From NCBI RefSeq assembly GCF_030687895.1, contig NZ_CP117452.1, forward strand, positions 3,055,501 through 3,119,500: DNA of 64,000 nucleotides, read 5' to 3'. A program made the position numbers and the translations under genes. Under the pieces are notes generated by a model. That model saw only the letters and a program-made list of their open reading frames with translations, searched no databases and was not told the origin of the DNA. The DNA comes from Pseudomonas sp. FP198. GTDB taxonomy: Bacteria; Pseudomonadota; Gammaproteobacteria; Pseudomonadales; Pseudomonadaceae. Shown piece after piece: positions 8,551 through 15,253 of this stretch; position 1 is the first letter of the stretch, and each line of letters opens with the position of its first letter.

Positions 8551-9552
8551 TCAGCTGCCTGCGCCGCCGTGGGCTTCTTCAAAGAAGTAGTCCTTCCAGC
8601 TGTCGGCCTTGTTCTTCAATACACCCAGCTCATGCAGTTTGTCGGCGTAGATATAGGTGCGTTGCGGCACCACGGTGAAATCGATTTCCGGGTCGCTGAC
8701 GATCTTCTCCACCAGGGGCAATGGCAGCTTGGATTGCTCTACCCGGATATACGTCTGGGCGGCGCCAGGTTTGTCGGCCTTGATGATGCTCTGGGCTTCG
8801 ACCAGCGCGGCGTAGAACGCCTTGTAGGTCTTCGGGTTTTCGTCGTGGAATTTCTCCGTGGTGTAGAGCACGTTGAACGTGGCCGGCCCGCCGAGCACGT
8901 CATAGGAGCTGAGGACTTTGTGCACGTTGGGGTTCTGCAACGCCTGGTACTGGAACGGCGGGCTGGAGAAGTGCGAATTGATTTCCGACTTGCCCGCGAT
9001 CAACGCGGCCGTGGCGTCCGGGTGCGGGAGGCTGACCGAGATGTCGTCGAATTTCTTGTAGTGCTCATCGCCAAACACCTTGGCCGTCTCGATCTGCAAC
9101 GTGCGCGACTGGAAGCCGACACCCGCCGCCGGGACCGCGATCCGGTCCTTGTCGGTGAAGTCCTTGAGCGTCTTGATCTCAGGGTTGTTGGTCAACAGGT
9201 AGTTGGGCATCGAGCCCAGCGAGGCGATGGCCTTGACGTTCTGCTTGCCCCGGGTCCGATCCCAGATCGTCAGCATCGGCGGCACCCCGGCCGACACCAC
9301 GTCGAGGGCGCCGGTCAGCAACGCTTCGTTCATGGCGGTGGCGCCGGAGATGCTGTTCCAGTCCACCTTGATGTCCAGGCCCTGGGCCTTGCCATGTTTC
9401 TCGATGAGCTGCTGGTCACGCACGACATCGAGGATCAGATAACCGATGCCGAATTGCTGGGCGATGCTGATCTTGCCTTCGGCATGGGCCAGCGGCCCGA
9501 TCAGCAGGCTCGTCGCCAGGGAAAGAAAAAATACGGGACGCTTGAACGCCAT
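8551..9552 (-). CDS. NitT/TauT-family ABC transporter substrate-binding protein
   Basis: 333 residues with a Sec signal peptide (cut near LAHA-EG, residue 24) and the fold markers of the nitrate/taurine/sulfonate binding family (SGATAMNEALLTGALDVVSAGVPP, then DRIAVPAAGVGFQSRTLQIE). It binds a small anion or amine-like solute in the periplasm. No permease or ATPase gene is next to it, so the rest of its transporter is elsewhere or it works as a sensor. Start 9552 is preceded by GAGG. It heads the minus-strand set that ends with the amidase; 208 bases separate it from the divergent GlxA-type regulator. Confidence 0.83.
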   Translation of the reverse strand: MAFKRPVFFLSLATSLLIGPLAHAEGKISIAQQFGIGYLILDVVRDQQLIEKHGKAQGLDIKVDWNSISGATAMNEALLTGALDVVSAGVPPMLTIWDRTRGKQNVKAIASLGSMPNYLLTNNPEIKTLKDFTDKDRIAVPAAGVGFQSRTLQIETAKVFGDEHYKKFDDISVSLPHPDATAALIAGKSEINSHFSSPPFQYQALQNPNVHKVLSSYDVLGGPATFNVLYTTEKFHDENPKTYKAFYAALVEAQSIIKADKPGAAQTYIRVEQSKLPLPLVEKIVSDPEIDFTVVPQRTYIYADKLHELGVLKNKADSWKDYFFEEAHGGAGS

Positions 9553-9616
9553 GGCCGTGGCCTCTTATGGATAAATTCAGGCGCCGACTTTAAAGCTATA
9601 AAAAATAAAATTTAAA

Positions 9617-9640
9617 TACCTGTATCGCATAACGATAGCA
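9617..9640. promoter_or_regulatory. Inverted repeat in an AT-rich divergent promoter region
   Basis: TATCG-CATAA-CGATA (9623-9637) is a perfect 5-base inverted repeat next to an AT-rich tract (about 9590-9620), between the divergent starts of the binding protein (9552, minus) and the GlxA-type regulator (9761, plus). It could be an operator for the GlxA-type or AraC regulator. No direct evidence. Confidence 0.35.
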
Positions 9641-9760
9641 CCTGAAGATTCAACGCGGCCGACTTGACATTGTCCGGGCGGAGGATTAATCACCCAGGGA
9701 CACCGAGGCGCAGCCGCTGCCCCTCCGAACCCGCCCTTTCTTGAAACGAGCCGCGCGACC

Positions 9761-10780
9761 ATGAACGAGATGACCTGTGACATCCGCATTGCCGCCGGGT
9801 CCGTATCCCAACCGCGCGCGCTGGTGTTCCTCGCCTATCCGCAGATGGGCCTGCTCGACCTGACCGGCGCCCAGACGGTGTTCTGGGCGGCCACCAAAGC
9901 CATGACCGAACGTGGCCTGCCCGGCTACCGGATGCACACCGCCAGCCTTGAAGGCGGCCTGATGCAGACCGCCGAAGGGCTGGTCGTGCAAACCTGCGCC
10001 TTGGGTGAGTTCGACAACGCCGTCATCGACACGCTGATCGTGCCTGGCGCGCCGAACATCCGTCAGGCGATGATCGACTGTGTCGAGCTGGTGGACTGGC
10101 TGCGCGCGGCCTCGACCAAGGCCCGCCGCACCGCTTCGGTGTGCAGCGGGACCTTCCTCATGGCCCAGGCCGGCTTGCTCGATGGCCGCCGCGCCGCCAC
10201 GCATTGGGCCATGTGCGAAATGCTCAAGAGTGGCTTCCCCTTGATCGAAGTGGACCTCGACGCGATTTTTATCCAGCAGGACAGCGTCTGGACCTCGGCG
10301 GGCGTCAGCGCCGGCATCGACATGGCCCTGGCCTTGGTGGAAGCCGATTGCGGTCGCGATGTCGCGCTGCAAGTGGCCCGGGAGCTGGTGGTTTTTCTCA
10401 AGCGCCCCGGTGGGCAGGCGCAGTTCAGCCAGTTGCTGCTGGCACAGACCCAGGACAGCGCCGGATTCGATGAACTGCACGCCTGGCTCGCCGAGCACCT
10501 GGATGAGGCCGACCTGAGCATCGAACGCCTGGCCCGGCAAGCACGCATGAGCCCGCGCAACTTCGCCCGGGTCTACAAGCGCCAGACCGGACGCACCCCG
10601 GCCAAGGCCGTCGAGATGTTCCGGCTCGAAGCGGCCAGACGACTGTTGGAGGACTCCGAGCGCAACATCGATCAGATCGCCCGTTCGTGCGGCTTCGGCG
10701 ACGAAGAACGGATGCGCTACACCTTCCAACGCCACCTCTCGATTTCGCCACGGGACTATCGCAACCGCTTCTCCCGCTGA
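9761..10780 (+). CDS. GlxA-family AraC regulator with DJ-1/PfpI-like N-terminal domain
   Basis: 339 residues. The N-terminal half (about 18-200) is a DJ-1/PfpI-like amidotransferase fold with the family markers VCSGTFLMAQAGLLDGR and ATHW. The C-terminal 100 residues carry two AraC helix-turn-helix units (LSIERLARQARMSPRNFARVY and IDQIARSCGFGDEERMRYTF, then ISPRDYRNRF). Relatives of this architecture (GlxA, GbdR, ArgR, CdhR) activate catabolism of betaine, carnitine or arginine in Pseudomonas. Divergent from the binding protein gene, which it probably controls. The start at ATG 9761 is the first in frame, with an ATG at 9770 as alternative. Confidence 0.85.
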   Translation: MNEMTCDIRIAAGSVSQPRALVFLAYPQMGLLDLTGAQTVFWAATKAMTERGLPGYRMHTASLEGGLMQTAEGLVVQTCALGEFDNAVIDTLIVPGAPNIRQAMIDCVELVDWLRAASTKARRTASVCSGTFLMAQAGLLDGRRAATHWAMCEMLKSGFPLIEVDLDAIFIQQDSVWTSAGVSAGIDMALALVEADCGRDVALQVARELVVFLKRPGGQAQFSQLLLAQTQDSAGFDELHAWLAEHLDEADLSIERLARQARMSPRNFARVYKRQTGRTPAKAVEMFRLEAARRLLEDSERNIDQIARSCGFGDEERMRYTFQRHLSISPRDYRNRFSR

Positions 10781-10799
10781 GGTGAACCGCGCTGTCGTG

Positions 10800-11741
10800 T
10801 CAGGCTACGCGCCTGGCTTGAGCCTGTGCTTCGGCCTGCTCGCCGATGAACGCACAGCAGCGTGAACGGAGCCAGCGTTCTCCCGGATCGTTATGTGAAG
10901 TGCCTCGCCAGACCATCGACAGCTCGCGCTCGGGCAACCGGATGGGCGCCGGTTCCGCGCGCAAGCCGGTCGTTTGGGCCATTGCCCGAGCGACGTAGTC
11001 GGGCACGATGGCGATCATCTCGCTGCGCGCCAACAACACCGGCAAGGCGCTGAATTGCGGCACGCTCAGCACCACACGCCGCTGCCGCTCCACCTGGCTC
11101 AGGGCCCGATCGGAATCATCGATGACATGCCCCATGGATGAAACCACCGCATGGGGACGGCGGCAGAATTCGTCCAGCGTCAGCTCGCCCGGACGTGCAT
11201 CGGCGCGCAGCAACATCGGCCGTATCGGACGCAGCGCCTTGCGCCGGGCATTGGCCGGAAGCTCCAGGGTATGGCTGATACCGATGGTAATTTCCCCGCT
11301 CGCAAGCAGTTGGCACATCTGCCATTGATCGGCCCGGCGCACCACCCATGTCGCGCCCGGCGCCTCGATACGCAGTCGGTGCAGCAGGTCTGGCAGCAGC
11401 GCGTATTCGACGTCATCGGACAGGCCGATGTGGAATGTCGCGTCGCTGGTGGCGGGATCGAACGCCTGGCAGCGGCTCAAGGCAGCCGCGATGCCATCCA
11501 GCGCCGGCGACAGGTTGGAAAAGATTTCCTGCGCCCGGAAGGTCGGCTCCATCACCCGGCCCGCGCGGATGAACAAGGGGTCGTCGAACATCAGGCGCAA
11601 CCGCGCCAGGGCGGCGCTGACGGTCGGTTGGCCAAGAAACAGCTTCTCGCTGACACGGGTGACATTTCGCTCATGCATCATGGTTTCGAAGACAACCAGC
11701 AGATTGATGTCAGCACGACGCAGGTCATTTCTGTTCATCAT
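10800..11741 (-). CDS. LysR-family transcription regulator
   Basis: 313 residues from ATG 11741 (TGGA 8-10 bases upstream); the open frame extends to 11969 but the extra part is Arg-rich with no family look. N-terminal winged helix ADINLLVVFETMMHERNVTRVSEKLFLGQPTVSAALARLR, followed by the phrase FDDPLFIRAGRVMEPTFRA typical of the NodD/LinR-like branch, then a two-lobed effector domain. It is divergent from the sensor kinase gene, and one ATACC-N3-GTATAC motif lies in the shared 319-base region. The target may be the kinase operon or a distant set. Confidence 0.85.
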   Translation of the reverse strand: MMNRNDLRRADINLLVVFETMMHERNVTRVSEKLFLGQPTVSAALARLRLMFDDPLFIRAGRVMEPTFRAQEIFSNLSPALDGIAAALSRCQAFDPATSDATFHIGLSDDVEYALLPDLLHRLRIEAPGATWVVRRADQWQMCQLLASGEITIGISHTLELPANARRKALRPIRPMLLRADARPGELTLDEFCRRPHAVVSSMGHVIDDSDRALSQVERQRRVVLSVPQFSALPVLLARSEMIAIVPDYVARAMAQTTGLRAEPAPIRLPERELSMVWRGTSHNDPGERWLRSRCCAFIGEQAEAQAQARRVA

Positions 11742-12060
11742 GGTAGCCATTCCAGGCGCAGGGCCAATGAGGCGGGAAAGAAACGTCGTGCCTGGGCCGC
11801 TTTGCGCGGCTCGACAGCGACGGCCTGCCTGGAAGGTTATGCCTCGGCCCCTCCGGCGTCTGTCGTACGGGAGGACGCTGCGTTGACGCTTTGGGTCCAC
11901 CGATTGATACCTGGGTATACGGGACGAGTGCCCGGGTTGGCAGGATTTCAGGGTTTTATGTCCTACCACGAGGCGAGGGGCAGCTTTTAAGATTCAAGAC
12001 GATGCCCCCGTGTCCACCGCCACCGGGACCGGACCGACAAGACAAAAGAAAGGTTGCAGC
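11742..12060. other. Divergent control region between LysR and sensor kinase genes
   Basis: 319 bases with no credible gene. It holds the motif at 11907-11920 and the ribosome site for the kinase (GAAAGG at about 12048-12053). A TTTTATG stretch near 11954 might be a weak -10 element, but I cannot place promoters reliably. Confidence 0.5.
11907..11920. promoter_or_regulatory. ATACC-N3-GTATAC motif, copy 1
   Basis: ATACCTGGGTATAC; the core ATACC-TG-GGTAT is a perfect inverted repeat. It lies about 150 bases before the sensor kinase start and about 165 before the LysR start. Two further copies occur at 13889 and 15054, each upstream of a gene of the same neighbourhood. I infer a binding site for the FixJ-type regulator encoded here. 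Confidence 0.55.
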
Positions 12061-13212
12061 GTGCCCACACCCGCCATGATGTTCAAAAGCATCTACGACA
12101 GCCTTCGGTATCAGCCGTCCCCAAAGGCGTCGAGCCCTTCAATGGGCATCAGCACTCACCCGCTGGTCAACGCCCTGGGCTGGGCGGTCGGCCTGGTCGT
12201 GGCCTGCGGGATTGTCATCATCAATTCCGAAACCCATTCCGACCTGGCGCCGACGCTGCTGTACATCACCTTGCTGCTGATGGCGGCCAACCTGTTTTCA
12301 ATCAACCTGGTGATCACCGTTGCGCTGATGTGCATGTTCCTGCTGACGGCGATGTTCCTGTACAACGGCGGTTACCACCGCTGGGAATCGACCACCGGGT
12401 TCTTCCGTTGCCTGACAGCCCTGTCAGCCATCGCGTTTCTCGCACTGCGCAGCAAGCATGCCTCGGACCGCCTGCGGCATAACCAGGCCTACCTGATCGA
12501 AGCCCAGGCCCAGTTGGCCCATGCCACCCGGCTGACCGCCCTGGGCGAGATGGCCGCCTCCATCGCCCATGAAGTGAACCAGCCGTTGACCGCCATCACC
12601 AGCAGCGGCGAGGCCTGTCGGCGCTGGCTCGACCGTCCGGTGCCCGACCTCAAGGAGGCCCTAGACTCGCTGGACCGGATCGTCGCCAACGCCTGCCGCG
12701 CCAGTGAAGTCATCAATCGGACCCGGGCAATGGCGCGCAAATGCGACCCTCTGCGCCGGCCCGAGCGACTGGACGAAATCGTCAGCGAAGCCCTGGATCT
12801 GGTGCGCCATCAGCTGGCTCAGCACCAAGTCAGCCTGAAGGTGGACCTGACGGCGGCAAGCCTGGTCGACGCTGATCGGGTCCAGCTGCAGCAAGTGATC
12901 ATCAACCTGGTCTCCAACGCTTGCCACGCCATGGAAACGCTACCGGTGCGCGACCGAATCCTTTATGTGCGCAGCTGGACGCACGCGCACGATGTGTTGC
13001 TGGCGGTGACCGATCAAGGGGTTGGCATAACGGCCGAGATACTGCCCTCCTTGTTCAACCCGTTTTTCACCACCCGGAAAAATGGCCTGGGCATAGGCCT
13101 GTCGATCTGTCGCTCGATCATCGATTTCCATGACGGCAGGATCTGGGCTACCAGCGAGACAGGCCAAGGCACCTCGTTCACATTTTCGTTGCCGTTGTTA
13201 GCCAAAGCCTGA
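12061..13212 (+). CDS. Membrane sensor histidine kinase
   Basis: 383 residues from GTG 12061, which has GAAAGG 7 bases upstream; a GTG at 12010 would add 17 residues. Four hydrophobic segments (about 38-55, 66-80, 85-101, 115-130) with almost no periplasmic loop form the input part, so it probably senses something within the membrane. Then a coiled linker, the phosphoacceptor box with His170 (MAASIAHEVNQPLTAI) and an ATPase domain with N box (NLVSNACHAM), G1 (DQGVGI), F box (FNPFFTT) and G2 (GLGIGLSI). The HEVNQPL type pairs with FixJ/StyR-like regulators, and such a gene follows after about 20 bases. Together they form a two-component operon. Confidence 0.88.
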   Translation: MPTPAMMFKSIYDSLRYQPSPKASSPSMGISTHPLVNALGWAVGLVVACGIVIINSETHSDLAPTLLYITLLLMAANLFSINLVITVALMCMFLLTAMFLYNGGYHRWESTTGFFRCLTALSAIAFLALRSKHASDRLRHNQAYLIEAQAQLAHATRLTALGEMAASIAHEVNQPLTAITSSGEACRRWLDRPVPDLKEALDSLDRIVANACRASEVINRTRAMARKCDPLRRPERLDEIVSEALDLVRHQLAQHQVSLKVDLTAASLVDADRVQLQQVIINLVSNACHAMETLPVRDRILYVRSWTHAHDVLLAVTDQGVGITAEILPSLFNPFFTTRKNGLGIGLSICRSIIDFHDGRIWATSETGQGTSFTFSLPLLAKA

Positions 13213-13231
13213 CCTGTTGCGGACCCCTGCC

Positions 13232-13882
13232 ATGAACCCGAGCCACGCCATGCCCCCTGCCCTTGCCCATGAACCGATTGTCTACGTGGTCGACGACGAC
13301 GCATCGCTGCGCGAAGCCCTTCGCAGTCTGCTGCGTTCCATTGGCCTGTTGGTCGAACTGTTCGACTCGGTGACGGACTTCATGGGCCATCCACGTCCCG
13401 ACGCACCCAGTTGCCTGTTGCTCGATGTGCGCCTTCGCGGCACCAGCGGGCTGGACTTCCAGCAGCAGTTGGCGAATGCCGGAATTCATCTGCCGATCGT
13501 ATTCATGACCGGGTATGGCGACATTGCCATGACCGTGCGGGCCATGAAGGCCGGCGCGGTGGATTTCCTGACCAAACCGTTTCGCGAACAGGACCTGATC
13601 GATGCGGTGTCCGCCGCCCATCAGCGCGACCGACTGCGCCGCGAGGCCGAGCGTGGCCAGCAGGCGCTTCAGGACCGTTACGCCACGTTGACCGCCCGGG
13701 AGCGCCAGGTGATGGCACTGGCGGCGTCGGGCCTGATGAACAAGCAGATCGCCGGGCAAATAGGCTTGAGCGAGATCACCGTCAAGATCCACCGAGGCCA
13801 GGCCATGCGCAAGATGGCTGCGCGTTCGTTTGCCGACCTGGTGCGCATGGCCCAGGCCCTGGAGCCGGGCCGCGATCGTTGA
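13232..13882 (+). CDS. FixJ/NarL-type response regulator
   Basis: 216 residues from ATG 13232 (a TTG at 13217 is in frame). The receiver domain has the acid pocket VVDDDAS (about 20-24), the phosphoacceptor Asp65 in LLLDVRLRG, Thr in FMTGYGD and Lys in FLTKPF. The C-terminal LuxR-type helix-turn-helix (LTARERQVMALAASGLMNKQIAGQIGLSEITVKIHRGQAMRKM) binds DNA. It lies 19 bases after the kinase and is surely its partner. The three ATACC-N3-GTATAC motifs nearby are the natural candidates for its binding sites, including one just 7 bases after its own stop codon. Confidence 0.9.
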   Translation: MNPSHAMPPALAHEPIVYVVDDDASLREALRSLLRSIGLLVELFDSVTDFMGHPRPDAPSCLLLDVRLRGTSGLDFQQQLANAGIHLPIVFMTGYGDIAMTVRAMKAGAVDFLTKPFREQDLIDAVSAAHQRDRLRREAERGQQALQDRYATLTARERQVMALAASGLMNKQIAGQIGLSEITVKIHRGQAMRKMAARSFADLVRMAQALEPGRDR

Positions 13883-13888
13883 AAGTTC

Positions 13889-13902
13889 ATACCCACGTAT
13901 AC
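13889..13902. promoter_or_regulatory. ATACC-N3-GTATAC motif, copy 2
   Basis: ATACCCACGTATAC, 7 bases after the stop of the FixJ-type regulator and 81 bases before the start of the receiver-only gene. Position suits activation of the receiver-only gene by the regulator encoded upstream. Confidence 0.55.
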
Positions 13903-13982
13903 TAGGCGCGGCTTTTGGACAGCGTATCTTGCAGTGATAGGGGCGCTTTAATAGCGACCTGATATTACTGCCAGGTTTCGAA

Positions 13983-14357
13983 ATGTCCGACACTGCAATT
14001 ATTTCTGTTATCGATGACGATGAATCGGTTCGAGTTGCATTGGATGGTTTGCTGCGCTCTCACGGGTATCGCGTCAGGACTTATGCCAGTGCCGTCGCCT
14101 TCCTGTCTTCAGCCGGGTTTGAAAACACCGCGTGCGTGCTGTCGGACATACAGATGCCGGGCATGACGGGCATTCAGTTATGCGATGAGCTCTACGCCCG
14201 CGGGATCGACATTCCGCTTGTTTTCATCACGGGCCTGCCTGTTGCGCCCGCGCTGGCCATACCGGGGGGTTGTGGCCCGGTGGCGGTTTTTCCCAAGCCG
14301 TTCAGGTGTGGGGAGTTGGTTGCTTGCATCGAGTCGATTCTTGAACGGTCGGTTTAG
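13983..14357 (+). CDS. Receiver-only response regulator
   Basis: 124 residues, a single receiver domain and nothing more. The acidic pocket DDDES (about 11-15), phosphoacceptor Asp55 (VLSDIQMPGMTG), Thr83 (FITG) and Lys105 (FPKPF) are all present, so it should be phosphorylated. With no output domain it probably works as a phosphate sink or feedback element for the adjacent kinase, or passes phosphate to a second system, as receiver-only FixJ relatives do near PQQ-alcohol dehydrogenase regulators. It has its own upstream motif, 100 bases after the previous gene. Base composition of the last third is slightly less GC-rich than its neighbours. Confidence 0.85.
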   Translation: MSDTAIISVIDDDESVRVALDGLLRSHGYRVRTYASAVAFLSSAGFENTACVLSDIQMPGMTGIQLCDELYARGIDIPLVFITGLPVAPALAIPGGCGPVAVFPKPFRCGELVACIESILERSV

Positions 14358-14373
14358 ATTGGTATGGATATCC

Positions 14374-14660
14374 CGCGATGGCAGTAGGTCAGCCAATGAA
14401 GATGTTGGATGGGCTGGCCCCTTCGCGAGCAGGCTCGCTCCCACAGTGGCTCAATGTGGAACATGAAATCTGCGTTTGCCAAAAATCCAATGTGGGAGCG
14501 AGCTTGCTCGCGATGGCGGTGGGTCAGTCAATGAAGATGTTGAAGGGGCTGGCCCCTTCGCGAGCAGGCTCGCTCCCACAGTGGCTCAATGTGGAACATG
14601 AAATCTGCGTTTGCCGAAAATCCAAAGTGGGAGCGAGCTTGCTCGCGATGGCGGTGGGAC
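14374..14660. repeat. Tandem array of REP units with a 135-base period
   Basis: Alternating REP halves: reverse 14420-14445, forward 14491-14519, reverse 14555-14580, forward 14627-14654. The unique bases between them (for example GTGGCTCAATGTGGAACATG and TCAGTCAATGAAGATGTT) also recur exactly 135 bases apart, so the whole unit is tandemly duplicated. Frames across it are open but only read the repeat, so I do not call them genes. Confidence 0.9.
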
Positions 14661-14690
14661 AGTTGCATAAATGCCGGCATGTGCCCCGCT

Positions 14691-14762
14691 CTTGCTCTTG
14701 CTCTTGCTCTTGCTCTTGCTCTTGCTCTTGCTCTTGCTCTTGCTCTTGCTCTTGCTCTTGCT
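14691..14762. repeat. Hexanucleotide microsatellite, 12 perfect CTTGCT units
   Basis: Twelve uninterrupted copies of CTTGCT. The unit matches part of the REP core (GCTTGCTCGC) found 50 bases upstream, so the array may have grown from a REP end. Translation gives Ser-Cys, Leu-Ala or Glu-Gln/Lys-Ser dipeptide runs in different frames, none inside a supported gene. Repeat number is expected to vary between isolates. Confidence 0.95.
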
Positions 14763-14799
14763 CTGCTTTTGATTTTGATCTCGGCGCCCCATTAACCAC

Positions 14800-15010
14800 G
14801 ATGGCCGAACGCAGGCATTGCGCAGTGGGTAACCCGGCATGGATGCTGGGTTAGCCGCGCTGGGCCATGGATGGCCCTTCGCGGCGGCCCACGGAGCAAT
14901 GCCGGAGTGAGGGCATGCCGAGCCTAGGCGAGGCACCGAGTGGTGGGGCAAAGCGCTTTTGGTTACTTTTGGCGCTCTTCCAAAAGTGACCCGCTGTAAG
15001 AGCGGAACCA
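14800..15010. repeat. Probable dispersed Pseudomonas intergenic repeat
   Basis: About 200 bases that include GGCGAGGCACCGAGTGGTGG and an imperfect hairpin TTACTTTTGG...CCAAAAGTGA (about 14961-14990). I recall this wording from many intergenic spots in fluorescent Pseudomonas genomes, but only one copy is in this window, so the repeat status rests on memory. No gene is seen inside it. Confidence 0.5.
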
Positions 15011-15053
15011 TAAGCCGCCACGACCGCAGCAACGGATATACACCCCGCCCCTA

Positions 15054-15067
15054 ATACCTGTGTATAC
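15054..15067. promoter_or_regulatory. ATACC-N3-GTATAC motif, copy 3
   Basis: ATACCTGTGTATAC, 187 bases before the NADH dehydrogenase start. A possible -10 element TATGTA lies at about 15080, which would put the motif close to the -35 position. A related partial sequence (GGATATACACC) sits about 20 bases upstream. The remaining leader to 15253 has no credible gene; it would give a long 5' untranslated region. Confidence 0.5.
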
Positions 15068-15253
15068 CCCCACTGACCCTATGTAGAAGTGTCGAACCCA
15101 GAGCCACCCCCTACCATCTCCCGCAGCGAACCGAAACTGAATGCGCCCGATGCCTCCAACCATCAGGCCCCACACCTTCGGGTACCTCGCAACACGGTCA
15201 CGCTGAAACCTCAAACAATTCAACGTATCGATTTTCGTCTTCGGGAGCTCATC

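Noticed and set aside
14378..14854. Open frame of 158 codons with a Ser-Cys dipeptide run
   Set aside because: It only translates REP units and the CTTGCT microsatellite; no ribosome site, no family, and other frames across the same DNA are open too.
14524..15032. Minus-strand frames with Glu-Gln or Lys-Ser runs
   Set aside because: Same microsatellite and repeats read on the other strand; open only because of repeat composition.
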